Positions 20,068 to 29,659 of a stretch of 64,000 nucleotides of DNA are shown one piece after another. The stretch is from Arthrobacter stackebrandtii (GTDB lineage Bacteria > Actinomycetota > Actinomycetes > Actinomycetales > Micrococcaceae). Position 1 is the first letter of the stretch; every line of letters starts with the position of its first letter. Location: positions 4,216,001 through 4,280,000 of the forward strand of contig NZ_JAGIOI010000001.1 of NCBI RefSeq assembly GCF_017876675.1, given 5' to 3'. The translations under genes were made by a program, and so were the position numbers. The notes beneath the pieces are model-generated. The model worked only from the letters and a program-made list of their open reading frames with translations, was not told where the DNA came from and did not search any database.

Positions 20068-20689
20068 CGTGGCCGGTGGTGCCGGCCGCGGTGTTCACGG
20101 CCCGCAGTGCCCGGGCAAACGCCTTGGCGTCGGCCACGGCCTGGAGGCCCTCGGCCTCGGCGCTGATGCGCAGCACAATGTCTTCCTGCGCAATGGTTCC
20201 GGTGTAGCCGTGGTCGGCGTCGCAGCCGGGATCCCCGCACGACGCCGGGCCCAGGTCCACCCGCTGTCCGCCAGACCACGCGATCGACAGGGTCAGTTCG
20301 CGCGCCGGGTCCGAGGGCTTGTAGTCCTGCGGCTGGGCGTAAATGTAGCTGAGCACCACCGACTGGATCTGGCTGACCGGCACCGACTCCGTGGACACCT
20401 GCGCCACCATCTGCTCGCCGTCCTCATCCAGCTGGTGGTCGTCCACGTGCGTGATCACCAGCATGTCGGTGGTCAACACCAGCACGGTGATGTGCCGGTG
20501 GACCTCGTTGCGGTCAAAGTGGGTTTCCAGGTGGACAAGGTGTGAGAGGCTCGCCTGCCCGTCGAGCGCATCATTGACGACGTCTGCGACAAGCCGGGGG
20601 TAAAATCCAGAGCGCTGGAGTGCTGCTTCCAAGTCGCTGCCTCTCGTGTTGGCCGGGGCGCCGGCTCCGAAGCTGTTCATGTCCTTCAT
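20000..20689 (-). CDS. DUF5998 protein
   Basis: A 229-residue cytosolic protein. SGFYPRLVADVVNDALDGQ, HLVHLETHFDRNEVHRHITVLVLT and LIITHVDDH-type strands mark the family, which is restricted to actinobacteria. The start MKDMNSFGAG follows AAGGTG; a second Met three codons later is less likely. Cys pair in SCGDPGCDADHGY (~165-177) could bind a metal. It overlaps the phosphodiesterase gene and precedes it on the transcript. Function unknown. Confidence 0.85.
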   Translation of the reverse strand: MKDMNSFGAGAPANTRGSDLEAALQRSGFYPRLVADVVNDALDGQASLSHLVHLETHFDRNEVHRHITVLVLTTDMLVITHVDDHQLDEDGEQMVAQVSTESVPVSQIQSVVLSYIYAQPQDYKPSDPARELTLSIAWSGGQRVDLGPASCGDPGCDADHGYTGTIAQEDIVLRISAEAEGLQAVADAKAFARALRAVNTAAGTTGHGETGGSRFPAFGARLGRSHYRR

Positions 20690-20767
20690 TTTCGCACCTT
20701 GCCGGCGGCGAAAGCGAACTGGGCGGCGGGCCCTCCCCGCCCCGGCCGGGCGCACCTCCCGCCCAAA

Positions 20768-20820
20768 GCACGACGGCGGCAGGTTACCCTGGCCGGCAAA
20801 AGGCGGCTTCCCGCCGTCGT
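20768..20820. terminator. hairpin after the Pat gene
   Basis: ACGACGGCGG (20770-20779) pairs with 20811-20820; the interior can fold further through GGCCGGC/GCC runs. It sits 16 bases past the Pat stop on the minus strand. The left end GCACGACGGCGG recurs exactly at 57096. Confidence 0.55.
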
Positions 20821-20835
20821 ACTGGGGCGGCGGGC

Positions 20836-23511
20836 TCAGGAGTTCAGGGCCCGCCGGGCACTGTCGGTGCGCTGGGCGGGGTTGCCGATGCGCAGGTCGA
20901 CGGCGAGCACCGTCACCTTGGTGGGCCCGGCCAGGACCGGCTTGAACTCGAGAAACGCCACTTCCGGGTGTTCGTCCTTGAGCATGGCCACCCGGGCGGC
21001 GAGGTCCTCCAGCGCGGCGACGTTCACGGCGGGCAGCCCCTCGTAGCCAAAGAGCTTGCGGGCGGCCCGTGGCGAGCGCACCAGCTCGGCCGTGTCCTGC
21101 ACCGACAGCGGCGGCACCCGGTGGGCCCAGTCGTCGAGCAGGCTCACCGCGTCCCCTGACATGCCGAAGGACACCACGGGGCCCAGCAGCGGATCCTCGA
21201 TGGCGCGCAGGGTGCACGACTGCCCCACCTCGGCCATGCTCTGCACCTCCAGCGCCTTCTCCCCGTAGGGCTGGAGGAACTTGCGCATCTGCCCGATGTT
21301 GCGCCGCAGCGACTGCTCATTTTCAATGTTGATCCGCACCCCGCCCAGGTCCAGGCGGTGGCGCAGGGACGGGTCAAGGGTCTTGATGGCCACGGGCCAG
21401 CCCAGCCGTTCCGCCGCGGCGACGGCCTCGTCGTCGCTGCCAAAGGGCACCGACTCGAGGATCGAGATGCCGTAGTGGCCCAGCAGTTCGGCGGCCTGCG
21501 CCGGATCCAGGGTCTGCAGCCCGTCGCCGGACACCCCTTCCAGCCAGCCGTCCAGCAGCTCCTGCGCTGCTTCCGGGTCAACGCCCTCCGGCGGATCGAA
21601 CAAGGGCGTCTCCGAGGTGCGCCACTTCGCGTACCGGGCCACGGCGGCCAGTGCCGCAATCGCCGCGCCGGGGCTGGAATACGCCGGCAGCGTCCCGGCC
21701 ATTTGCCGGTTGACGTGGATTCGGGCGTCCACAATGCCGGTGAAAACCCCGATCACCGGCTTGCCCGATTCCTCCGAGCACTCCTGCAATGTGCGTGCAA
21801 TCGTGTCAATGGTCAGACCGATGACAGGCAGCAGCGTCACGATCGCCGAATCCGCGCCCTCGCGCGCCAGCGCCCCCAGCACGGTGCGCCTGAGCAGCGG
21901 CAGCGCACGGGACTGGCCAGTGTCCAGCGACAGCATTGATTCCACGGCGGCAACCTTCAGCCCGTTCTGCTCGGCGGCGTCCGCCACCACCGTCCCCAGC
22001 GCGCCCGAGTTGCCGATGATGGCAAGCCCCGGCCCCTGCGGCAGCGGCTGGCCCACCAGGATCTGGGCAACGTCCGAGAGCTCCTCGATGGTGTTGACCC
22101 GCACGACGCCGGACTGCCGGAGCATGGCGTCCAACGCACCCGCGGGGGCCTGGGTGGTGCGCACAACATGGCCGGGCGGCAGGTGCAGGCCCATGGCGTC
22201 GGACTTGGCCACGATGACCGGCTTGGTGCGCGAGAGCCGCCGGGAGATCCTGGAGAACTTGCGCGGGTTGCCGATGGATTCCAGGTAGAGCCCGCACGCG
22301 GTGGTGTTGGGGTCGTCCTCCCAAAACTGCATCATGTCGTTGCCGGAGATGTCCGCCCGGTTCCCGGCCGAGAGCACGCTGGACATGCCCACGCTGCGCC
22401 GCGACATCGAGGCGAACAGGGATACGCCCAAGGCCGCTGACTGGCTGAAGATGCCCAGGCCGCCGCGCAGCGGCAGCTCCGGCGCCATCGAGGCGTTCAG
22501 CGAGACGGCCGGATCCGTGTTGGCCAGGCCCAGCGAGGCCGGGCCCACCAGCCGCATGCCGTTCGCCCTGGCGCTGCGCACCAGGGCGCGCTGCCTTGCC
22601 AAGCCGTGTTCGCCGTCGTCCGCAAAACCGGCCGTGGCGATCACGAGCCCCTTCACTCCCGCCGCGCCGCACTGCTCCACCACGGAGGGGACCTGGTCGT
22701 AGGGGACGGCAATGACGGCCAGGTCCACGGGGCCCGGAACCTCGGCGATGGAGCCGTAGGGCATCATGCCGGAGACCTCCAGCGCCTCCTGGTTGACGGC
22801 ATGGACGGCACCCGTGAAGCCGCCCTCCACAATGTGCTCCAGCAGCTGCTGGCCGATGCTCCCCCACGCCCGGCTCGCGCCGATGACGGCCACCGAGGCC
22901 GGGGCCAGGAGCCCGGCCACGCTGCGGGCGTCCGCGCGGTGCTCACGGGCTTCCATGACGGCGCGTGACTTTTCCGTGGGGTCGATGTCGAAGGAGAGGG
23001 AGATGACGCCGTCGTCAAACCGCCGGTGGACCTCGTAGCCGGCCTCCGTGAACACCTGCATCATCTTGCGGTTTTCCGGCAGGACCTCGGCGGAAAATTT
23101 GTCGATCCCGTTTTCCCGGGCCGCGACGGCCAGGTGCTCCAGCAGGATCGAGCCCAGCCCGCGGCCCTGGTTGGCGTCGGAGACGTTGAAGGCGACCTCG
23201 GCCTCGGCGGGGTCGTCGAGGCGGTCGTAGCGGCCGATCCCGATGATCTCCCGGCCGTGGGTTATGACAAATGCGACGCGGTCGCGATAATCGAGTTCGG
23301 TGAAGCGGCGCAATTCCTTCGGCGTGAGCTTCGACTTGTACGTAAAGAAGCGCATGTAGATGGAATTTTGGGACTGGGCCATGTGAAAGGCCTGCACGGC
23401 GTCCGCATCGGCGGCGGTCATGGGGCGCAAATGGCCCGTGGCCCCGTCACGAAGGACCACATCGGCTTCCCAATGAGCCGGATATTCGGGCGCTTGCTCT
23501 GGCTTCACCAT
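20836..23511 (-). CDS. Pat-type protein lysine acetyltransferase (GNAT + NDP-forming acyl-CoA synthetase-like)
   Basis: An 891-residue protein. Residues ~16-190 form a GNAT domain, with the acetyl-CoA loop NQGRGLGSILLEHL (114-127). The rest is an NDP-forming acyl-CoA synthetase-like region: CoA-binding (SVAVIGASRAWGSIGQQLL, ~210-230), ligase domains, and a C-terminal ATP-grasp domain (AIKTLDPSLRHRLDLGGV ... ). This order, GNAT first, matches Streptomyces lividans PatA rather than Salmonella Pat, which has GNAT last. Known relatives acetylate acyl-CoA synthetases and switch them off. The catalytic His of active synthetases appears displaced (see findings). Start MVKPEQAPEYPAHWEADV has TACAGT six bases upstream, so it is probably leaderless. 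Divergent from parC. Confidence 0.9.
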   Translation of the reverse strand: MVKPEQAPEYPAHWEADVVLRDGATGHLRPMTAADADAVQAFHMAQSQNSIYMRFFTYKSKLTPKELRRFTELDYRDRVAFVITHGREIIGIGRYDRLDDPAEAEVAFNVSDANQGRGLGSILLEHLAVAARENGIDKFSAEVLPENRKMMQVFTEAGYEVHRRFDDGVISLSFDIDPTEKSRAVMEAREHRADARSVAGLLAPASVAVIGASRAWGSIGQQLLEHIVEGGFTGAVHAVNQEALEVSGMMPYGSIAEVPGPVDLAVIAVPYDQVPSVVEQCGAAGVKGLVIATAGFADDGEHGLARQRALVRSARANGMRLVGPASLGLANTDPAVSLNASMAPELPLRGGLGIFSQSAALGVSLFASMSRRSVGMSSVLSAGNRADISGNDMMQFWEDDPNTTACGLYLESIGNPRKFSRISRRLSRTKPVIVAKSDAMGLHLPPGHVVRTTQAPAGALDAMLRQSGVVRVNTIEELSDVAQILVGQPLPQGPGLAIIGNSGALGTVVADAAEQNGLKVAAVESMLSLDTGQSRALPLLRRTVLGALAREGADSAIVTLLPVIGLTIDTIARTLQECSEESGKPVIGVFTGIVDARIHVNRQMAGTLPAYSSPGAAIAALAAVARYAKWRTSETPLFDPPEGVDPEAAQELLDGWLEGVSGDGLQTLDPAQAAELLGHYGISILESVPFGSDDEAVAAAERLGWPVAIKTLDPSLRHRLDLGGVRINIENEQSLRRNIGQMRKFLQPYGEKALEVQSMAEVGQSCTLRAIEDPLLGPVVSFGMSGDAVSLLDDWAHRVPPLSVQDTAELVRSPRAARKLFGYEGLPAVNVAALEDLAARVAMLKDEHPEVAFLEFKPVLAGPTKVTVLAVDLRIGNPAQRTDSARRALNS

Positions 23512-23517
23512 AGAATC

Positions 23518-23523
23518 ACTGTA
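23518..23523 (-). promoter_or_regulatory. -10 hexamer TACAGT, leaderless arrangement (Pat gene)
   Basis: Minus strand TACAGTGATTCTATG: TANNNT, six bases, start codon. The intergenic segment with the parC gene (23512-23595) also contains two weak relatives of the 32-bp repeat core (TTGTCGCATCATGTCGG on the minus strand; CCGTCGCAACACCCCCATG on the plus strand). Confidence 0.55.
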
Positions 23524-23595
23524 CCGACATGATGCGACAAAGACGCGCATGCCGCCGTCGCAACACCCCCATGAAGAATAGGAACCACCGCAACC

Positions 23596-26307
23596 ATGGC
23601 CAAGCGCCAACCGACTGCCCCAGAAGACTTCACCGAAAACATCGTTGACATTGACGTGTCCACGGAGATGGAGGGCTCCTTCCTGGAGTACGCCTACTCG
23701 GTGATCTACTCGCGCGCCCTGCCCGACGCGCGTGACGGGCTCAAGCCGGTGCAGCGGCGCATCCTGTACATGATGAGCGAGATGGGGCTGCGGCCAGAGC
23801 GCGGCCACGTGAAGAGTGCGCGCGTGGTGGGCGAGGTCATGGGAAAGCTCCACCCGCACGGCGACACCGCCATCTACGACACCATGGTCCGCATGGCCCA
23901 GGACTGGACGCTGCGCCTGCCGCTCATTGACGGGCACGGCAACTTTGGCTCGCTCGACGACGGTCCCGCCGCCCCCCGCTACACTGAGGCCCGGCTGGCT
24001 GCGCCCGCGCTCGAGCTGACGGGCAGCCTGGATGAAAATGTTGTGGACTTTGTGCCCAACTATGACAACCAGATGCTGCAGCCTTCCGTGCTGCCGGCCG
24101 CCTACCCGAACCTGCTGGTCAACGGTGCGAGCGGCATCGCCGTCGGCATGGCCACCAACATGGCCCCGCACAACCTGGGCGAGGTCATTGCCGCCGCCCA
24201 GCACCTCATCGCCAACCCGGACGCCACGCTCGAGGACATCATGGCGTACGTCCCCGGCCCCGACCTGCCCTCGGGTGGACGGATAGTTGGCTTGTCTGGC
24301 ATCCGCGACGCCTACGCCGGAGGCAGGGGCTCCTTCAAGACCCGGGCCAAGATCGCCGTCGAGCAGATCTCCCCCCGCAAGGTGGGCCTGGTGGTCACCG
24401 AGCTGCCGTACCTGGTGGGGCCGGAGAAGGTGAAGGAGAAGCTCAAGGACGCCGTCAACAACAAGAAGCTGGTGGGCATCGCCGACTTCATCGACCTCTC
24501 CGACCGCAAGCACGGGCTGCGCCTGGTCATTGAGATCAAAAACGGCTTCAACCCCGCCGCCGTCATGGAACAGCTGTACCGGTACACGCCGCTGGAGGAG
24601 TCCTTTGGCATCAACAACGTGTGCCTGGTGGACGGCCAGCCGCAGACCTTGGGCCTGCTGCCGCTGCTGCAGGTTTTCGTGGACCACCGCATCGACGTGG
24701 TTCGGCGCCGCACCGCGTTCCGACTGGGCAAGAAGCAGGACCGCCTGCACCTGGTCGAGGGCATGCTGATCGCCATCCTGGACATCGACGAGGTCATCCA
24801 GATCATCCGCACCTCGGATGAGGTGGCGGCCGCCCGCCAACGGCTCATGACCATCTACGACCTCTCCGAAATCCAGGCCAACTACATCCTGGACCTGCAG
24901 CTGCGCCGCCTGACCCGCTTCTCCATGGTGGAGCTGGAAACTGAGCGGGACGAGCTCCGCCGCGAGATTGCCGCACTCGAGGCGATCCTGGCGTCCAAGG
25001 AGCTGCTGCACCAGCTGGTCTCCGACGAGATGGGCGAGGTTGCCGCCAAGTACGCCACCCCGCGCCGCACCGTGCTGCTGGAATCCGAGGCCATGGCCCC
25101 GTCTGTGGCGAAGGCGCTGGCTGCCGCCCCCGGCAAGGCCGGAAAGCTCGCGCCCATCGCGCTGGAAATCGCCGACGACCCGTGCTGGGTGCTGCTCAGC
25201 GCCACCGGCCAGATTGCCCGCACATCCACGGCGGACCCCCTCGCGGACCCCGGCACCCGCAGCAAGCACGATGTCTTCACCTCCGTGCTCAAGTCCACAG
25301 CACGGGCCGAGATCGGCGCCCTGACGTCCCTGGGACGGATGCTGCGCCTGCAGGTCGTTGACATGCCCGTGCTGCCGCCCACGGCGTCCCTGCCCAACCT
25401 GGCCGGAGGCGTGCCGGCCAAGGACTTCATTACGCTGGCCAAGGGCGAGTCGCTCGTGGGCTTCGTGCCGCTGAACGCCGTCTTTGCCGTGGGCACCGCC
25501 GCAGGCGTCGTCAAGCGGGTCACCCCCGACTATCCGCTGAACCGGGATGACTGGGAGTACATCGCCCTCAAGCCCAAGGACTACGTGGTCGGCGCTGCGG
25601 TTGCCGCGGACGACGACGACCTCGTCTTCATCACCAAGGGCGCCCAGCTGCTTCGGTACAGTGCCGCGACAGTCCGCCCCCAGGGCCGCACGGCGGGCGG
25701 CATGGCCGGCATCAAGCTCTCGGCCGGGGACGCCGTGATTTCCTTCACCGCTGCCTCCCCCAATGACCCCGACGCCGTCGTCGTGACGGTTTCCGGCGGC
25801 CAGGACCCGCTGCCGGGGACGCCGTCGGGCTCCGCCAAGGTGACGGCATTCTCTGAGTATCCCGCCAAGGGCCGCGCCACCGGCGGTGTCCGGGCGCACC
25901 GCTTCCTGAAGGGCGAGGACCACCTCCTCACCGCCTGGGCGGGCCATGGTCCGGCCAAGGCGTCGTCCGCCACCGGCGTGGTGCGGGCGCTCCCCGTCGA
26001 GCACGGCCACCGCGACGGCTCCGGCGTTCCACTGTCGGCGGGCATCGACCTGCTGGGCCCCAGCCTGGCTGCCCCGGCCAGTCACGCGCCCGACGCCGGC
26101 CTGCCCCCTGCCGCTGCCCCGGCAGCTTCCGCAGGAGGGGGCAAGGAGACGGCCCCAGTGGGCACAAGAACTGAAGGCGGTACCAAGGCCGCACCAGCCA
26201 GGACGGCACCGCCGGCTCCTGCCAGGGCGCCCCAGGCGGCACCGGCACGCGAGCCCCTGCCGGACCTCGACCCCACGCAGGGTGCCTTTGAACTTCCCCT
26301 CGAGTAG
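23596..26307 (+). CDS. parC: DNA topoisomerase IV subunit A
   Basis: The DNA-breaking and rejoining subunit of topoisomerase IV, which decatenates daughter chromosomes with ParE (38891-41011). 903 residues. The winged-helix active site shows [20 protein letters not shown] (41-60), [14 protein letters not shown] (84-97) and the catalytic Tyr129 in PRYTEARLA. By position Thr91 and Asp95 correspond to quinolone-determining Ser83 and Asp87 of E. coli GyrA. Six-bladed beta-pinwheel repeats make up the C-terminal third, lacking a recognisable GyrA box. The last ~80 residues are a Pro/Ala-rich tail ending [16 protein letters not shown]. The first Met lacks a strong ribosome site (AGGAA is 11 bases away). 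The pinwheel and neighbours point to ParC rather than GyrA. Confidence 0.93.
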   Translation: MAKRQPTAPEDFTENIVDIDVSTEMEGSFLEYAYSVIYSRALPDARDGLKPVQRRILYMMSEMGLRPERGHVKSARVVGEVMGKLHPHGDTAIYDTMVRMAQDWTLRLPLIDGHGNFGSLDDGPAAPRYTEARLAAPALELTGSLDENVVDFVPNYDNQMLQPSVLPAAYPNLLVNGASGIAVGMATNMAPHNLGEVIAAAQHLIANPDATLEDIMAYVPGPDLPSGGRIVGLSGIRDAYAGGRGSFKTRAKIAVEQISPRKVGLVVTELPYLVGPEKVKEKLKDAVNNKKLVGIADFIDLSDRKHGLRLVIEIKNGFNPAAVMEQLYRYTPLEESFGINNVCLVDGQPQTLGLLPLLQVFVDHRIDVVRRRTAFRLGKKQDRLHLVEGMLIAILDIDEVIQIIRTSDEVAAARQRLMTIYDLSEIQANYILDLQLRRLTRFSMVELETERDELRREIAALEAILASKELLHQLVSDEMGEVAAKYATPRRTVLLESEAMAPSVAKALAAAPGKAGKLAPIALEIADDPCWVLLSATGQIARTSTADPLADPGTRSKHDVFTSVLKSTARAEIGALTSLGRMLRLQVVDMPVLPPTASLPNLAGGVPAKDFITLAKGESLVGFVPLNAVFAVGTAAGVVKRVTPDYPLNRDDWEYIALKPKDYVVGAAVAADDDDLVFITKGAQLLRYSAATVRPQGRTAGGMAGIKLSAGDAVISFTAASPNDPDAVVVTVSGGQDPLPGTPSGSAKVTAFSEYPAKGRATGGVRAHRFLKGEDHLLTAWAGHGPAKASSATGVVRALPVEHGHRDGSGVPLSAGIDLLGPSLAAPASHAPDAGLPPAAAPAASAGGGKETAPVGTRTEGGTKAAPARTAPPAPARAPQAAPAREPLPDLDPTQGAFELPLE

Positions 26308-26471
26308 CCCGCCGCTCCCAATGCGGCGGCGGTGTTGGGTTCCTGGTTCAGGGGCCTCGTGGCGGAATCGGCCGCTTTTCCGTGGCGCCGAGACCGCTGG
26401 CGTTGGCGGGAAGGTTCGGGCGGGTGCGGACGATGGCGAAACCACTGATAGTAGATTTGTTCTAGAAACTA

Positions 26472-26500
26472 TTGTGCGGTTCGAACGTGCAGGGTAAAAT
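26472..26500 (+). promoter_or_regulatory. promoter of the DUF222/HNH gene (leaderless)
   Basis: TTGTGC (26472-26477), 17-base spacer, TAAAAT (26495-26500), then six bases to the ATG at 26507. This is the best-formed promoter in the window and predicts transcription from the start codon itself. No ribosome site exists before the ATG. Confidence 0.65.
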
Positions 26501-26506
26501 GGGTGC

Positions 26507-28864
26507 ATGAGCATTCCGGAGCAGTTCCCGGAGGACCGGGGCGATGACGCACCAGCCACACCGCGGGGTGTGGCTGGGCTTCTGGCCGGGATTGCCCTTC
26601 CTGTTGTTGAGCCCTTTGGTGCCGGCAGTGCTGCCCTGGCTGGGTTGCCCGACTATCCGCCGGTTTCGGCCGTGGGGCCGGAACCGCCCTCGCGGAACGG
26701 GGTCGCGTACGGCGTGCATTGTGCCGGGATTGACGCCCTGGAGGAGTTGCGGGCCCACCAGGGGAAGGTGGATGCGTTCCGGGTCCGGCTCATCGCGCGG
26801 GTGCACGGGGCGGCCGAGGTGGAATGGCGGGCGGCGAAGCTGGACAGCTTCCAGCGCCGCGTGAGCGGCGCGTCGATCGTGACGGAACTGGCCATGGCCC
26901 TGTGCATTCCCGAACGGACCGCCGCATCCCTGGACCAGAACGCCTGCACCCTCGTGGAGGAGTACCCGTCCGTGCTCGCCGGCATGGAGGCCGGCACGTT
27001 CGCCTACGGGCACGCGGCCGTCATGCTCAACGAATGCCGCACCCTGGAAGTCACCGCCGGTGTCACCCCGGAGCTGGTTGCCGCGTTCCTGGCGAAACTG
27101 CTCAAGCTCGTGATCGGAACCACGGTGGCCTCCTTCAAGGGCAAGGCCCGCCGCGCCCGTGAACGCATGTGCCCGGAATCCCTGGAGACCCGCACCAAGG
27201 AAGCCTGGGCGCGCCGGTCCGTGAGCTGCGAACCCGGACCCGACGGCATGTCCTGGCTCACCCTGTACCTGCCCACCCTCAGCGCCACCGCGATCTACAC
27301 CTACTGCACCCGCCTGGCCCGCGCCATCAAATACGACGCCGCCACCAGCGACCGCCTGAACAAGGCCCGGCATCCGGGCACCACCGAAGACCTGCGCGAA
27401 CACCGCACCCTGGACCAGCTCCGCGCGGACATCGCCACCCTCCTGCTCCTGCACCAAGACCCCACCCATCCCGCAGACAACACCGGCAACCCCGCCGACA
27501 ACACCACCGCCGCCCAGGGTGCAGGCGAACCCGGCAACCCCGCCCACGGCGCCCCGGATTCGGGTCCGAACCGTGACGGCGCCAGCGCCGGTGAGGGTGG
27601 GGACACCGGGTGGAAGGGCTTCGGCCCTGACGCGGGTTCGCAGCCCGCCGAGGATGACTCCGGCGGCTGGGCCTGGCCCACCACCCCGGACACGGGCCCA
27701 AACCGTGGCGGCAGCCGACCGGGCAGTGGCAGTGCCGCCGGCAACGGTGACACACGACCCCCGGGCGGCGGCACCCCTGCACCCTCCGACCACGGCGATA
27801 CGCTTTCCGCCACCGCCAGTGGCAGTGGTGGTGGTGGTGATGGTGGTGGTGGTGTGGATGATGAGCCGCCCTGGGCGCACCACGACCCTGCCACAGCCCC
27901 GGCGAACCCACCTGGCAACCCGCAGGACCCTGATGTCCGGGACGGTTGCCGCCCGGACGGCCGCGGGCCGGCACTGCAGGACACCCCGCCCGACACCCCG
28001 CACACCCCGGATATCCCTGCCGTTGCCGGTGCCCATGACGATTCCGGCTCCGACGTGCTGGAGGGCATCATCCTGCCCGAGGGCGTCTCGTTCATGACCG
28101 GCCAGGACTTCATGGACGAAGTCGTCGGAGACGGCAGCGGCTACACCCCCAACGGACTCGTTGACGGAATCACCGAAGAAGAGCCGTGGCAGGAATACCG
28201 GGAGCAGCTCGAACGCCTCCAACACGGCAAAACCATGACCGACCCGCCCGCACCCCAGGGCCTGTTCATCCTCACCGTGCCCATCCTGTCCCTGTTCGGA
28301 CTCACCAACGAACCCGCCGAGATCGCCGGCCCCCAAGGCGGGCTGCTGCCGGCCAGCATCGCCCGGGAACTCACCGCCCGCGCCCCCTCGCTCCTGCGCA
28401 TTCTCAACGACCCCGTCACCGGCGACGCACTGCCGCTGCACCCGCAACGCTACACACTAAACAAAACCGAGAAAGCAGCCCTCCGGGCCCTCCGCAGCGG
28501 CTGCTACGTACCCAACTGCACCAACCCAGTCATGGAAACCGACCTCGACCACCTGCGCGCCTTCGAATTCGGCGGCGCCTCCACCATCGCCAACCTCGCC
28601 CCCGCCTGCGAAACCCACCACCGCATGCGCCACCTCAAGGACGACAAAAACAAAAACGGCCAACGCCGCACCATCAACGAACCCGAACGCCAACACATCA
28701 CCCTGCGCGGCTGGACACCCCAACCAACCCCCGACGGCCGCGTCGGCTGGATCACCCCCACCGGCCGCTACCAACCACCCACACCCACCGACCCCACCCG
28801 CCCCGAATACCCCCAATGGCTCCAACACCTCATCACCGAAACCACCACAACCCAACGCAAATAA
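26507..28864 (+). CDS. DUF222 / HNH endonuclease domain protein (13E12 family)
   Basis: A 785-residue protein with an N-terminal DUF222 region (~60-330: DALEELRAHQGKVDAFRVRLI ... SWLTLYLPTLSATAIYTY). A long low-complexity Gly/Pro/Asp linker (~330-540) follows, with a run of GGT/GAT codons at about 27831-27862. The C-terminal HNH nuclease has CYVPNC (Cys666, Cys671), ETDLDHLRAFEFGG (Asp-His), NLAPACETHHRMRH and a Lys-rich end. The zinc-type HNH with two CXXC-like pairs is intact. Such genes occur in many copies in actinobacteria, especially Micrococcaceae and mycobacteria (13E12 repeats), and behave as mobile or selfish elements; cellular role unproven. The 3' third uses more A-ending codons (AAC, CAA, ACA) than the neighbours. 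Confidence 0.9.
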   Translation: MSIPEQFPEDRGDDAPATPRGVAGLLAGIALPVVEPFGAGSAALAGLPDYPPVSAVGPEPPSRNGVAYGVHCAGIDALEELRAHQGKVDAFRVRLIARVHGAAEVEWRAAKLDSFQRRVSGASIVTELAMALCIPERTAASLDQNACTLVEEYPSVLAGMEAGTFAYGHAAVMLNECRTLEVTAGVTPELVAAFLAKLLKLVIGTTVASFKGKARRARERMCPESLETRTKEAWARRSVSCEPGPDGMSWLTLYLPTLSATAIYTYCTRLARAIKYDAATSDRLNKARHPGTTEDLREHRTLDQLRADIATLLLLHQDPTHPADNTGNPADNTTAAQGAGEPGNPAHGAPDSGPNRDGASAGEGGDTGWKGFGPDAGSQPAEDDSGGWAWPTTPDTGPNRGGSRPGSGSAAGNGDTRPPGGGTPAPSDHGDTLSATASGSGGGGDGGGGVDDEPPWAHHDPATAPANPPGNPQDPDVRDGCRPDGRGPALQDTPPDTPHTPDIPAVAGAHDDSGSDVLEGIILPEGVSFMTGQDFMDEVVGDGSGYTPNGLVDGITEEEPWQEYREQLERLQHGKTMTDPPAPQGLFILTVPILSLFGLTNEPAEIAGPQGGLLPASIARELTARAPSLLRILNDPVTGDALPLHPQRYTLNKTEKAALRALRSGCYVPNCTNPVMETDLDHLRAFEFGGASTIANLAPACETHHRMRHLKDDKNKNGQRRTINEPERQHITLRGWTPQPTPDGRVGWITPTGRYQPPTPTDPTRPEYPQWLQHLITETTTTQRK

Positions 28865-28995
28865 CACCCCACAACGCTCAACACCAAGGCCGCTAGATCA
28901 CGTGCAGTGCACCGGCAGGCGGATCCCGGGACCGGGCTCAACGACCGGCCGAACCACCCATTCGACGCAAAACACAACCTTGGGACGACCCGGCA

Positions 28996-29001
28996 TAGAC
29001 T
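28996..29001 (+). promoter_or_regulatory. -10 hexamer TAGACT, leaderless arrangement
   Basis: TAGACT, six bases (GGCCCC), ATG at 29008. The -35 region is weak. Confidence 0.45.
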
Positions 29002-29007
29002 GGCCCC

Positions 29008-29526
29008 ATGGCTATCATTCCTGATGAAAAAGACTGGACATGGGTGCTTGAACGACCCTGCCCTGAATGTGGATTCCGTGCCGGCAAGGCTACTCCGGCA
29101 ACGGTCGCGACCACCATTCCCGCACTCCTTCCGCGCTGGGTGTCGGCACTGCGCCGGGCTGGCGCAGAGGAGCGCAGCAACCCAGACATCTGGTCAGTGC
29201 TCGAATACGGCGCGCATGTCAGGGACGTCTTTGAAGTCTTCTGTGCACGGCTGGAACTTATGCTCCGCGAAGACAACCCCACCTTCGAGAACTGGGACCA
29301 GGACCAGGCCGCCCTTGACGGCAACTACGGCTCGTTGGATCCAGAGGGAGTTGCGTCCGAACTGGTGGCAAACGGCATGGATGCGGCCGCCGCCTTTGGC
29401 GCCGTCGACCCGGAGCTTTGGGACCGGCGGGGGCTGCGCAGCAACGGCGCCGAATTCACCGTCGTGACCCTGGCCGGGTACTTCCTGCACGACGTGGTCC
29501 ACCACCTGCACGACATCAACGCCTGA
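29008..29526 (+). CDS. DinB-family protein
   Basis: A 172-residue four-helix-bundle protein. The N-terminal cysteine pair in CPECGFRAG (residues ~18-26) is characteristic of an actinobacterial subgroup. The DinB metal triad is visible as His in LEYGAHVRDV (~70) and the pair in GYFLHDVVHHLHDI (C-terminal). DinB members such as mycothiol-dependent isomerases and transferases use this metal to activate a thiol cofactor; no activity can be named for this one. It stands alone between two unrelated genes. Confidence 0.82.
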   Translation: MAIIPDEKDWTWVLERPCPECGFRAGKATPATVATTIPALLPRWVSALRRAGAEERSNPDIWSVLEYGAHVRDVFEVFCARLELMLREDNPTFENWDQDQAALDGNYGSLDPEGVASELVANGMDAAAAFGAVDPELWDRRGLRSNGAEFTVVTLAGYFLHDVVHHLHDINA

Positions 29527-29659
29527 ACCAACACCGGACCATTGGGCCCGGTCCCCCGCAGCCAGCACACCGCCGCCCGGGCGTGCTGCCGGCCTGGGCG
29601 TGCGCCGGCCGGCCAAAATGCAGGCGGGCTAATTCAATCCATGCAGGCTTGGGACATGC

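Noticed and set aside
20836-26559. A 1907-residue minus-strand frame spanning the Pat gene and the antisense of parC
   Set aside because: The part beyond 23511 is antisense to a full, well-conserved topoisomerase subunit. Only the Pat section has recognisable domains.
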